DNA of 64,000 nt from contig CM053276.1 of NCBI GenBank assembly GCA_028583415.1, positions 127,932,007 to 127,996,006 on the forward strand. Direction: 5' to 3'. A program made the position numbers and the translations under genes. Each line of letters begins with the position of its first letter. Positions within the stretch are counted from its first letter, which is position 1. Under the pieces are notes generated by a model. It had not been told where the DNA came from. It ran no database searches and saw only the letters and a list, made by a program, of their open reading frames with translations. Of this stretch, positions 1-12,528 are shown one piece after another. The DNA comes from Protea cynaroides (Eukaryota; Streptophyta; Magnoliopsida; Proteales; Proteaceae).

Positions 1-1951
1 ACAAAAGACATTGAGTGTCCTAAGAGGTTTAATCTATCCCCGTCTATGAAGATTCTGTTGAAAAGGAATGTTGCAATGTTTGCTGCGGGATTCCGGGCCA
101 ACACAAAAGCAACTGTGGTACAAACTCAGGTGCAATCACAGTCTTGCCCTAGCTCTTTGTCAAGTGGTGAACAACCCACGGGGATTGTATCTGGATCTGA
201 AGTCCAATCTGAGCTCCTTGAGGAGCCTCGAGATTCGCAGAACTCTGATGTGGTGAACTCTGTGTTGTGTAGCTTGGGTAACTTGAGTCTTGATGATAAA
301 CCAGATGGTGGGGCAGTTGATCAAAAGAATGAGATGATCATGAATCTAATCCATCAGATTAGGGAACTTGAGGGACAGGTGAAGGAGAGGAAGGAGTGGT
401 CCCACCAGAAAGCAATGCAAGCTGCTAAAAAGCTCGGCAATGATCTTACGGAGCTCAAAATGTTAAGGATGGAGAGGGAGGAAACCCAGCGTCTGAAGAA
501 GGGTAAACAGGCTCTTGAGGACACTACCATGAAGAGGCTCTCAGAGATGGAGAATGCTCTGAGGAAAGCTAGTGGTCAAGTTGATCGTGCAAATGCAGCT
601 GTGAGACGGCTTGAAACTGAGAATGCTGAGATCAGGGCAGAGATGGAAGCTTCCAAGTTGAGTGCATCAGAGTCGGTCACAACCTGTTTGGAGGTTGCAA
701 AAAGGGAGAAAAAGTGCCTTAAGAGACTTCTGGCATGGGAGAAACAGAAAGCTAAATTGCAAGAGGAGGTTGCTGAGGAGAAGCAGAAGATTTCGCAGTT
801 ACAACAGCAGTTGCATCTGATCAAGGGGACTCACAAGGAAACTGAGGTGAGTTAAACAAACATCTTATGTTTGCGTATTCTCTTTGCTCTTCTGCTCTAT
901 ATGAGGTTCAATTTTAACGTAAAGCAAAGGAACACCATGGGTAATGATAATGTTAACCAAGGGAATATGAGTTTCTCACTATGTATATCACCTGAGGCTT
1001 ATCATCCTTTATAAATCATCGATCACACGTCACATTTGTGCTCTGTAAGGACACTGATGTGATCATTCAATCAGTTTTCCACATCTTATATGGGTTTATA
1101 ATTCTGTATCAATCATATGGGATGCTTCCAATGACATTTGGACATGTCTTGCCTCTAAAATGAACTTTTTCAACTAATCTTTTTTTCACGACGCATAACC
1201 AAATTAGTATCAGTTCCCCTTTATTTAGACTGGATTTTATTCTCTGCCAACATTCAAGAGTTAGTGTATTAAGGTGCACCCAGTCCATTGTATTAGCTCT
1301 CATCAACTCTCATGATATGCTGTCTTTTCTATTCAATTTATTTGGTAGTGGAAAATGGTTTCGATTCCACTTCCTCTTATTGACATAGTTGAATTAGATA
1401 GCCTTTATATTTTTGGAATCTCCTTATTACAGGGGAAGTGGAGGCAAGAGTTGAAGGCTAAAGAGCTGGCCATTACTCAGGCAGAGGAGGAAAAGAGATC
1501 CAAGGATGCAACTGAGGTCAGTGTTAAAAGAAAACGGGATGCCTTACAGCGCAAAATAGAGATCGACTTCCAGCGCCATAAGGATGATATCCAAAGACTG
1601 GAACAAGAACTCTTTCGCCTCAAAGCATCAGCAGAATCTACTCAGCTAAATCTCCCATCAAATACCTTCTGCACGGGAGACTATGAAACAGCCAAGTCCC
1701 AGAAAGAAATAAATGCAAGAATGCTTCAAGAATTGAACAAATTGCAAGATTCTTCAGATAAAGAGGATAACTTCGACAGGGAGTGCTTAATTTGCATGAA
1801 GGATGAAGTTTCGGTTGTTTTCCTGCCATGTGCTCATCAAGTTCTGTGTGCCAATTGCAATGAGGAATACATGAAGAAGACCAAAGCTACTTGTCCATGT
1901 TGCCGTGTTCAGATTGAACAAAGAATCCATGTTTATGGTGCAAGCTCCTAG
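1..1951 (+). CDS. RING-type E3 ubiquitin ligase, RF298/RF4 (MIP1-like) family, 3' part
   Basis: Two exons are visible, 1-846 and 1433-1951, joined in phase 0 (GAG|gtgagt ... ttacag|GGG). The frame is open to base 1 with no start, so the gene begins before the window; the Met at 46 is internal. After a Ser-rich stretch comes a long charged coiled coil through both exons (Glu, Lys and Gln rich). The protein ends in a C3HC4 RING: CLIC, then PCAH with QVLCANC, then CPCC, followed by the short tail QRIHVYGASS. This order (coiled coil, then a RING at the extreme C terminus) is typical of the plant RF298/RF4/MND1-interacting proteins, which are putative E3 ligases. The RING would recruit an E2; the substrate is unknown. 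The stop is TAG at 1949-1951, with a possible polyadenylation signal AATAAA at 2091. The family is clear; the exact paralogue is not. Confidence 0.9.
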
Positions 1952-4900
1952 GTCCATTGAATAAGTGCCAGAGAACAGTCCTTTGGTGGATTGAAAATAT
2001 ACTTTCGTACTTTCTTACCGTTGGAGTTGCTGGCTATGTTTTTTCCTTGCACCGTATAACATATCCAGGTGTGTCAGCATAATTAGTTTCAATAAAAGAG
2101 TAGATTGTCTCCCAGGCTGTTCTTTGATCTCCCATAAGAGGAATGCACAATGCTGGTGAATAAAGTTGAACCTAATGCTTTACGAAAATGGGATTTAAGA
2201 AAATGCTTATTACTTTTGTATTGCTTTCCATATATCAGATAATGTTGAAAGAACATTTATATCAAATTGCCAATAATTGCCAAAGTTTGTGGATTGAATC
2301 TTATGTTCTTGAATCGGAGTTTGTCTATGCTTGTGGCTATGCTTGTTGTGTAAAATACTTCATGTTTGTTTGCTCGTTATGTTTAACTTCTAATAATTTT
2401 ACGCTATACTTATTAGGCTGTATTACATATACATGTATATTTTTTGTATAAAATTGGATACAAATCGAGCATCCAGTTTGGTTGTTATACTCCAGTTGCC
2501 ATGGATTGCAAAGATTTGACGATCTTTACCAAATTTGAGGTGAACATACCCAAGTTCAGTATGCAATCAACTGTCCTGGTTCTTCCCCAGTTCCTTCTCG
2601 GACCTGGAAACCTACCTGGCCAGAAAAGTTTAGCATGTTAGCTTCAAATGGGAGTCTATAAAGAACCATGGAGATCATTTGGGTGTAGTCAGTTTTGCAG
2701 GTTAGAGAATTTTTGTGGGGTGTCCCTTACTGAGATCTGCTCTGGAGAGACTGAGACCTTCTTACCCGGTATAGTGCTTTGGGTGTCCTGAGCGGTTGCA
2801 TGCTTGTTGGTGGAAAATATGTTGAAAAGACTTCTTGGATTAGATGATTGAACTGTGAAAACTGTATCCCATGTCTTTGAACCATTTGCCATAGTGCTAA
2901 CTGAAACAAAGTTTGTGATATGAACATTCAATGTTCTTCCATTAGTCTAAGTTGAATCGTCAGACTAAGTTGAATCGTCAGAATGCCAATTGGTGGGCCT
3001 GAAGGCTTTGAGCTATCTGAGGCTGTCTGTTGACTCTGTTCTGAAAACCATTGATTGTGGAGAGGCCTACTCAACCACTACTAAAGTTTGTGCATGGTAT
3101 TGTTTAATGAGGCTACGCTTAGACGTGCTGGTTTGTTCTCTTTTTATAAGAGGAAAAGAGAAAGTTATCCTTTTAACTAGGAAGTAATTTTGGTTTTCTG
3201 GGTACTTATGTTTTCTTTTTATTTTATTTTTATTATGGATTTAAAAACTAGAAATAGATTAAACAGAAGTGGCTGTGATTGGTGATGAGAAAGGCATATA
3301 CCACACACAAAGACCATTTCATGGAGAGTAAGAAGTGGTAAGGTGCAATTTACCTCCAGAAGTTGAGTGGTGAAGAAAGATATGGATTCATTTGGTTAAC
3401 TAGAAATTAGAACTTTATTAGTTAAAATGAAAATATAAAATATTTTATTTTTTAGAAAAATAAAAAATGTACAGAAAAATATAAAACATTAGTACACTTA
3501 CCCTGTAAAATATTAGTGAGCAAAGACAGTCAACAATCCCTTTTGAACATTTAACTCGCTCCTCTTACCTAGTGTTGCATTGGATTGCTTGGTTTCAACC
3601 TAAACTGAAAATTTTATTTCTAGTGCTATACCCATTGAATTTTGAAAAGCTAAGGTGATGTTCTGAAAATGGAGTCCAAGAGTCAAGCAAATATTTTTTA
3701 CCTGGAAAGAGTATAATTTGAAATTAAACCCAGTAAAAAGACTATCCTTCTAATTTCTAAATGGGCACAATCGAGATGTTTCCTAATTTAAACTCTATCC
3801 TACCATCAGTAATAAACCTTGCCACCCAAGCAGAGGGCTTCTCCACAACCATGTTTAATTGTATATTCATATTATGATGAACGAAATTTGAGTATGATTT
3901 TGGTGAAAAAGATGGTATTCACTTAAATGCTACAACAAACCATTAGCAGACAACCAATAGCAACGAGAAAAGCATCTCATGATTTAATTGTTTTTCTTAT
4001 CTGTTTGATCTGATTCATATGATCAAGAGGAAATTAAACCATTACAGTGAACAGAATTGCTGCTGGGAGATATATAGTCGCACAGCTCCTGGGGCATTGA
4101 GAACATGATGGCTTGTTGGCCTTGTGGTTTAAATCTGGGGGTCCTCCTTCACTTCATCATATCAGGTAGACTCTGCTTGATTATTCAACACAGGAAAGCT
4201 TTCATTAAATCTTCTTCACATAAGATTAACACTAGGTTAACGGTTAACCCATACTACACATTTCTCCTCCATGGCCTCACCTTGCTTGCACCAGGCCCAG
4301 GCCCATGCCCAGCCAAACTATTTTTTTGTTCAAAGTTAAGCTCGATTGTCGCCTTACTTGCACAGGTTCATGGGCCCATATCATACCAATTATGAATTAT
4401 CTAACTGTTCTGAAGTGGCCACACCAAAACCAATTGCTCTTCCCGTACAGGCACCCTCCCATAGATCCATCTCCATGGTGGGATCCACGGCCTCCGGTAC
4501 CCTTACGGGGAGAGAGAGAGGATCCAGGCCCGGCAAATTCTGAGGTCGGACCAGGTCCAACTCTGGATAGGTATAATGGGCTGAGGCTGAGATGATGTAT
4601 AACTCTTGTCCCACATAAGACCCTTCGAAAGGTATCTATCAAAAAAAAAATCTTGTGCACCAGATATTTAAAATTGTAACTTTTTAGCCACGTGTCAAGC
4701 CTAATGATGAACCATCTGGCAAACCATGGTCTTCATATTGAGGAGTTGAGAATGCACGAGAGAGAAGGCAGAAACCACAATTTATTGTCAAACTGTTTCC
4801 TCATTCATGTGAAATGTTATGTTAGGTTAGGTTAACCATCCACACTGATGCCTGTCCAGTTGAAAGTCAAAGTTACAGTTACGGCTGTGAGCATTACTCG

Positions 4901-5944
4901 TGATCTTTACGTGTTCGAAAAGCTGTAAAAACCCATATTGGACATTTGGACCCAAACCATCTGATTGGTAAAGCAGGTTAGTTTGGGGAAGAAAAAATCA
5001 GGGCCAAAAGTCTGCTGTAACCAGATCGGTTAAACGGACCCTTTGTGGTCGATTTTAGGTTAATCTCGTGAACCAAAGTCAATTTGGTTTTCGGTTTGGT
5101 CCGACCCATTAATGATATACACTTTTTTCAGTTTATAATTTCATGAATTGATTCCTTGCATCTCAGTCAAGATTTTAATGATTCACATATCTGGCTCCAC
5201 AAATTTCTGCAACCAAAGTTCAAACTTCAAACCCACCGTAGAAAATGGTTGATGAATTATGGGTTTGGTTCGTATTTTCAACCCAAATACAACTAACCGC
5301 CCGGTTCAGGTATCAAAATTAGGCAATCTCAACATTACCATGTTTTAGACATCTATATATAACAAGTGTTTTTCAGAGTCCCAGAGAAGCTCAATGAATT
5401 GCAATTTCATTATATTTTTAAATACCAAATTCACTAGCAGATTACAGAAATAAGAAAACTGTAATGAGTTCATTGTATATTTGTCTCCCTCATTTGTATT
5501 TTCACCCCTGGGTTCTTTTAGTGAATTGGGTTTCTCCTGTGGACAATTTCACATCTCACACATGAAAGCAACAGCAACAGAGCTTTAATTTACTTTAATG
5601 GAGCACATGTGAATGAAGAAACATCAGTGGTCTCACCCAAAGTTGCATACAAAGTGATTACTTGTCTGCAATAGTCCAGACTCTTCCCACCGGCCTCATA
5701 CACAAACTAGATTTTTATTTTTTTTTCATTTTTTAAAATTAGGTTCTACCTCATGGTCTCATTACTTGGAATCTAACAAATATACATAGCTGTTGAGATT
5801 CTTGTGAACTGTTATATACCCAGAGAGTCATCTAATCAATTATAGGAAGATTGATGTTGTGTACTGATATCCCCCCCTATCAGTTATACAGCTCTATTGT
5901 TTAGGCCAATCAAGGACTGTTTCCAATAATTTGGGCCTTCAGGC
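1952..5944. other. Intergenic region between RING gene and ALMT
   Basis: The first roughly 200 bases are probably the RING gene's 3' UTR. The rest is AT-rich with many short overlapping frames on both strands, none with family motifs or credible splice sites. A G-box core CACGTG lies at 4689-4694, about 1.25 kb before the ALMT start; it could be a cis element, but one hexamer is weak evidence. I see no gene here. Confidence 0.5.
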
Positions 5945-8900
5945 ATGGAGATGGCCGGAAATCAAATTTCTGGTGAAGGTGATGTTCCAGTGAAGAAGAC
6001 ATGTATGGATATTTTGTTGGAGAAGATGAGAAGATTGCCTGGGTTAGTGTGGCAAACGACATTGAAGGTTGGTGGAGAAGACCCAAGAAGGGTCATTCAT
6101 TCCTTGAAAGTTGGACTGTCATTGACATTGGTCTCGCTATTGTATCTCTTGGAGCCATTGTTTGAAGGTATTGGACAAAATGCAATTTGGACTCTCATGA
6201 CTGTGGTTGTTGTGCTTGAGTTCACTGCAGGTGAGAATTTGCTTAAGGTAGTTGTGTTAGTCATTTTTAGGCATAGAAATCTAATCTCCAATCATAGATA
6301 TATTTAGATTATTGTTTTTTTTTTTTTAATTCAACTTAACCCAATCATGTAAACTGGTCATCTAGGGGCAACCCTTTGCAAAGGATTGAATAGAGGACTT
6401 GGTACTCTAGCAGCAAGCTTGTTGGCATTTCTGATTGAATTTGTGGCAGACAAGTCCGGTCATGTATGTCGAGCTATTTTTATTGGAGTTGCAGTATTTC
6501 TGATAGGTATATTCTTTCTGCATGTTTTGAATCTTTATAATTCCATTAATAAGACCATCTTTATATGATTACTGTTGGTTGCAATAAGCATGAGTCGTCA
6601 CTCTTCCAGCATTTTCTTTTCTTTTCATCTAAGAAATGTGTTTTGACATATAGAAGCTCTTTTTTTGACTTTTCTCCTCTCCTGTTCCTCCATTTTATTT
6701 TGGACAGGTGCTGCGACTACATACACGAGATTCTTTCCTTATATAAAGAAGAATTATGAATATGGAATTGTAATTTTTCTGTTAACCTTCAATCTGATAA
6801 CCGTATCCAGTTATCGTATCCATGATGTGTTAGCATTAGCACATCAGCGGTTCTACACAATTGCGATTGGCTGTGGTATCTGTCTTTTCATGAGTCTACT
6901 GGTTTTTCCAAATTGGTCTGGGGAGGACCTCCATAATTCTACTGTTCTCAAGCTTGAAGGGTTAGCAATATCAATAGAAGGTATGTGAAATCTTACACAA
7001 GTATGCACCTGGAACTTCATGAACATTTGACCTGCTGATTCAAGAAGGAAATCAGAAGAGTAATGTTGTTTCACTCTTGAAGGATTATAAGTCATGTAGG
7101 CTGCATGGTTTTATTGAAGGATACTAATGTCACAGCAATAACACCTGAATGCAAACCATTGGATATGAGAATAGCAATAAGATGTCATTTGACACCATTC
7201 CCATGTTTAACTAGGTCCCTCTGAAGTGGCTTGGGCTGGGTTGTGGCTGGGTTGTATTTCTTTTCTTTTCCTCTTTCTTTTATCTGTTCTTTGCTTCTCC
7301 TTCTTTGATGAATCCCTCTTGGATCATTAGGCTAATTGAATACAATCTATTTACCCATCCCCCCTATAAAAATAAAAAAAAATTGCTTGTTACAGGCACA
7401 TCATTTGCCTTCTATTTACATTATCTGTAGGTTATAAGACCCATCCAAATTATCAAGTCAAATCACTTTGTCAAAGTCATGATCTTAATAGCAGGAAATT
7501 TGAGCCCATGTACTGATTTTTGGAAAATTTTGCAAGTATTTTTACTGTCTCATGTAATGAGTCACTACTTATGGGTGTAAATCTTGCAGCTTGTGTTAAC
7601 GAGTACTTCCAAGAACTGGAGAGCCAAGGTAATGAACATAAATTATCTGAAGACCCTATTTACAAGAATTACAAGGCAGTTCTGGACTCTAAATCCAGTG
7701 ATGAGACACTGGTAACTTATAGCATTCTCTGCTCCTTTTTATATAATTCAACAATGCCTAAGAACTATGTGTCATACCATTTAATTGTCTTGATCCTCAC
7801 TCCTATGATAAAATGATATCTTACATGGTTACCATTGATGACTCATAGAGATTAATTTTAAAGTGGCATCCCTGTTCTCCAAGTACAGACTAACAAGTTT
7901 AAATTGATCAGGCATTACATGCAAGTTGGGAGCCAAGGCATTCAAGACGATGTAACAGATATCCATGGCAACAATATGTGAAGTTGGGGGGTGTTCTTCG
8001 CCATTTTGGGTACACAGCTGTGGCTCTGCATGGATGCTTGCATTCTGAGATTCAGGTAACTTGCATTATCATTATCATCATTCAATTACATATTTACTTT
8101 CAGATTCTAGTATCGTTTAACATAACATCATTATCATTGTCATCTTGTTTTCATGTGACCTTAGGAGATCCCTTCTTGACCAAAACTCTGTCCTTGGCAT
8201 TCATCTTTTTCTCAAACAGACAGTAGCATCATATCCCTCTGATTATAATTGAAAGTATGCTGAGACATGCCCATCAGCATTATTAGTTCCTTTTCAATGG
8301 AAAGTGATAGGACATGTCAGGCACATGATATAGTGATGTTCAAAAAGATCAATTAGTGACAAAACTCATCCTATATTAAACCTTTAATTATATAATTTAG
8401 AATGTATATGTGGCATCCAAGGGATTGTTGTGGTAGTATGAACTTAACACGGTGAATTCATGCATGCCACATAATAATGAAAGAAGCAATTTGTTAGTAA
8501 ACAAAGTATATCTGACATTAGTAGGAAGAGTTTTGTTAAACGCCCATCACTTTCAATCCATACATATACCCTTTCAAATATATGTTAGTCCCAGGACATT
8601 TTTACATATTTTATGTTTCAGATATGATGCAACAATGTTTGCTTGATACATCAACCAATATTTTTATTGACTTACCGATTGATGCATAGGCTAGTTGTGC
8701 TTTGCAAAGTTGACATGTTGGAAATCTAGATCCAAGTTATGTTGGTGCCTACATCTTTTTTCTTTCGTCTGTGAGGTTACAGTAAAGAAAACAAGGGACT
8801 GGATTATCATAACCCATTAAGCAGAGCAGGTTAGAATGGGAAGAAAATTTCCCCTGTTTGGCTTGTAGTCTTGTATGACTCGGTACACCAAATTCTGTCA

Positions 8901-9791
8901 CCTTTAAACATCATTTTAGTGTATTCTATTTAAAATGTCATTTTTGTTTCCTTCTTTAAGCCAGTTCTTCTTCATTATTATTGCTCGTTTCTGTTCTTTA
9001 GAGAATATTCATATACTCTCCATGAACAGAGTTAGACTGCATACTTATATTATTGCGATCAAATACAATATTAGATTTTAAGCCCTTCTGGGACTTGTAT
9101 TCATATATCTTGCTAAGATGCTCAAAATTTTATCCTTAATTGTTGTTTGGATGAATATGTTCAGACCACACATTCAGTTCGAGCTCTCTTTAGAGATCCA
9201 TGCATCCGAGCAGCAAAGGAACTATCAAAGGTACTCATGGAACTTGCTGACAGCATTAAAAACCACCGCCGCTGCTCTCCGGGGCTACTTTCTGATCAAC
9301 TCCATGAAGCATTGCAAGACCTCAATACTGCCATAAAATCCCAACCTCGGTTATTCCTCGGCTCAGATCATAATAAAGAAACCAACATGCTTGTTCTGGC
9401 TGCTGCCACTGCAAATCAGAAGTTTAACAAGGACTCAGGGAGGTTATCCTCTGTCAAGACCGACAGCTCAGCGTTGCTCGAATGGAAGGGTAAAAAGGTT
9501 GGAGAGCAGTTCAAGGAGTCTGAACGTAAAACCTTAAGGCCAACATTGAGTAAGATTGTTATCACAAGTCTTGAATTCTCTGAAGCACTCCCTTTTGCTG
9601 CCTTTGCTTCTCTTCTAGTGGAGACAGTGGCAAGACTAGATCTTGTTATTGAAGAGGTTGAAGAATTGGGAAGGTTGGCATGCTTCAAAGAGTTGAAACC
9701 TGGAGATGAAACCATAGTAACTTGTGAGAGAACGCCAAGAAAGAACATTAGAAATCCGCAACCACAATTTATTTCTGAGGGACTGGGCTGA
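5945..9791 (+). CDS. Aluminium-activated malate transporter family anion channel (ALMT)
   Basis: Six exons: 5945-6230, 6366-6506, 6708-6980, 7590-7711, 7912-8055 and 9165-9791. All have GT..AG borders and agreeing phases, giving 1593 nt and 530 residues, a normal ALMT length. The N-terminal half has about six hydrophobic segments, including VGLSLTLVSLLYLLEPLF, IWTLMTVVVVLEFTAG and IAIGCGICLFMSLLVFP. The ALMT hallmark WEP motif is present (HASWEPRH) at the start of exon 5. The C-terminal half is soluble and helical, ending ELGRLACFKEL and a short tail. ALMTs are anion channels (malate, sulfate, nitrate or chloride) in the plasma membrane or tonoplast, acting in aluminium tolerance, stomatal movement or vacuolar storage. 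I cannot tell which clade or membrane. The ATG at 5945 is the first in frame; a second lies two codons later. All exons are intact. Confidence 0.93.
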
Positions 9792-10281
9792 TAAATGGTG
9801 ATTCTGCCTACTCTTTGATGGCTACATGGTGCATCTCTATTCCAGACAATTAGTTATTAGCATGAATCAGTTATGTACTTTTCATATTAATATTTACCAA
9901 CCATAGCTGGATTTCATTGTGGAAGACTCGTTCTTATTTCTTAGTAACATAATTTAAGTTGAATTACAGAAATCAAAGGCATTAAGTTTGATTTATTTCT
10001 TGGCCAAAAAATGTGCATTTGCTTGACGGTTTGGGTTCATCAAAAGTTAGCTTAATTTACTAGGTAGGAAAATAAGTGCTGTCTGTGTTGTTGTTTTGTG
10101 GGTTTTTTATTCCTTTTCTGAATTGGTGTTTGTCTTGCTTTCAAGGTTCAAGTGCACAGAGTCGGGAACGGGATCTGCCGCTGGTGATCTGCCTGTTTTC
10201 CCTGAAAATTGCCTTACCTCGCTGAATGGAAAACTTAGAAGGTTTGAGCATGTTTTGTGCACTTGAAATCATTGGCTAAAC

Positions 10282-10308
10282 ATTATTATTATTATTATTA
10301 TTATTATT
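10282..10308. repeat. (ATT)n microsatellite
   Basis: About nine uninterrupted ATT units downstream of ALMT. Confidence 0.9.
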
Positions 10309-11838
10309 TTACTTTGAGTCATTAGAAATCTTTTATGTACTATCATATTATTGACATATTTATGTACGGTTCCTGTTTCTTGCCCTAGCAACCACAATAT
10401 TATATGTGCAAATGGATTAAATACGTATTTCATTTACCTGTATTCTTGTCAGGTTTCAAGCTATTCCTAGTTGGATATTTTTCTTCACCACAACTCCTAG
10501 ATAGAAAGTTAGAATCAAGTACTTAACAAAGAAACTGAGATGAAATAATAAAAATCTTTTATCCATGTGCACTTTATGAACCCTTTTTTTTGGGGGGGGT
10601 GGCAGAGGGAGGTTGCGCATTGATTCTCAATTTTAGCATTATAGGTAATATGAGTAGAGTAGAGGGAGAATATATTTAGATAACACCACTGGCACAGAAA
10701 GTGTGTTTTGGATAGGGAAGACCTTAAAGGAATTCTTAAGGATCCATTGGTGCAGCTTCTTTAAAAAGATTCTTATGGAAAGTAAGGAGGCAGAGAACAA
10801 ACCTTCTTTTTTTTTAGAGAAGGATATATGCTTCTTTCTCTTCGATTTCATGGCCCATCACCTTTTTCATGACTTCGAAGAAGCTTCACTTTGCTTATTG
10901 CTCTTACTTGAATGTTTGAGGGTACTTTAAAGTTTCTGCCTATGCCTTTCTTGGTTTTCAAACTGGCGGCTAATACTCTTGATTGAAAGTTGAAATAAAT
11001 TATACATAGAGCATGTAGGACCCACAGCAATCACACTAGTTAGATGAAGGACAAAATTTAAGAATCATTTTGGGGGCCTAAGAAGAGTAACTAGATAAGT
11101 AAAGAGATGTTCTTTGACTTCAGTTTCAAGAAAGTAATACAGATTCACAAAAACGATGCATCTGAATTCTTTATGAATAAGGATTTACTGGTTAAGGACT
11201 GTATTCAGCATGAGGCTCATCCAGCATGGAGATTTGAACTACTTTCCTAGCACAGCATTGCAGAACTAAATCTGAACTAGGAAAACTGCATATTATAAAG
11301 CACTATGGACATTAAAGATACTGCTACTAATAAATTATTTTAATTTAATTTTAATACCCCAAACTATATAAAATCTGTAGGCATAAACTGAACATTGGGT
11401 TACTAATGTGATTCAGTTAAATACCCTCTGGACTTAGTCAACTGAACCAAATCAATATGACCCAGCCAAGAGCTCAACCATTCACACGGTAGCCTCACAA
11501 ACTATTCTTTATTTCCAAGCTCTTGTCCTTCAGTGGAATACATTTTAGCTGTTACCGCTTCAAGTCCATATTCCAACTGTCTGAATCCAAAGTTCCATAA
11601 GAAAGAGTATAGCTTGTTTCTGCATCCCTTTTCCTCACTTTCTCCTTCTTTTTTGTTTGGGGGTGGGGGGCGGGTTGTTAAATCTTGTTGCTACATCCAC
11701 TAATACACAAATGAAGGTCATTCAGTGAACTACCTGTCGCAAAGATACCCTAGGGTGATTTTATTTTATTGATCGATATTTTAGTATTTTGGTTATGTTT
11801 GTTTTTTACTTGCGCGGTTTAAGTGATGTTAGAATGTC

Positions 11839-11880
<42 letters not shown>
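11839..11880. repeat. (TTA)n microsatellite
   Basis: About fourteen uninterrupted TTA units; likely length-polymorphic. Confidence 0.9.
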
Positions 11881-12528
11881 GAATTCACCCCAAAGAAAAT
11901 GTCTGTATTAACTGATGTCGAACATTGTGTTGTGTGTCCATTATTGCATTTGTGGAGTTTAGATGGTATTATTCCACTGAAAGAGTTTATTGCGTCCCAC
12001 TTCTATACTTCATCCTAACTTGGTCAGTGCTACCAACAGGATACATAGGAGGGAAAGCCAATAATAGAATTCAAACTTCTGCATATATAATACATGGGAC
12101 AGCTGGTGATGAAACTAAGTTCATTATTACATTAGAGCATAGATAACAAACTGTTCACACTTCACCACTGAGAAACTCCAGGTGCAATCGTTAAAAGTGA
12201 TTGCCGCCAAGACTTGATACTTAAGAAAACTAATAGGGGCGGTACTTGGAATATTATACTCCAAGAACAATCATTAAAAGGTGTTGTCTCAGAGATCCCG
12301 CTCCTGTTGATCAACTACAATAATAAGCACATAAGAAAGTACTAGGACAATCTATGCCAACCCCTCCCTACTCAAGGCTACCTCACATGACAATCACCCA
12401 GTTGTCCTCTTGCAACCACAAGCCGCTTAACTCTCCCAGACTCCCGTCTCCACTGCTTTGTCTGCAAATTGGAGTGGGGTTGCAAGCTTCAAAACCTGCA
12501 TTTAAGCTTTAATGAGTGACAATGATCT

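Larger units (their letters stand above)
9792..12528. other. Intergenic region between ALMT and NAC (convergent)
   Basis: The ALMT 3' UTR probably occupies the first few hundred bases. The rest is AT-rich with two TTA microsatellites (listed separately) and short open frames lacking motifs. No gene or RNA recognised. Confidence 0.5.

Noticed and set aside
4105..4660. Five overlapping open frames on both strands
   Set aside because: Frames on both strands without motifs fit locally G/C-richer non-coding DNA.
10140..10245. GC-richer stretch after ALMT that might be an extra exon
   Set aside because: ALMT already has a proper stop and full length; no frame or splice site links the stretch to it.
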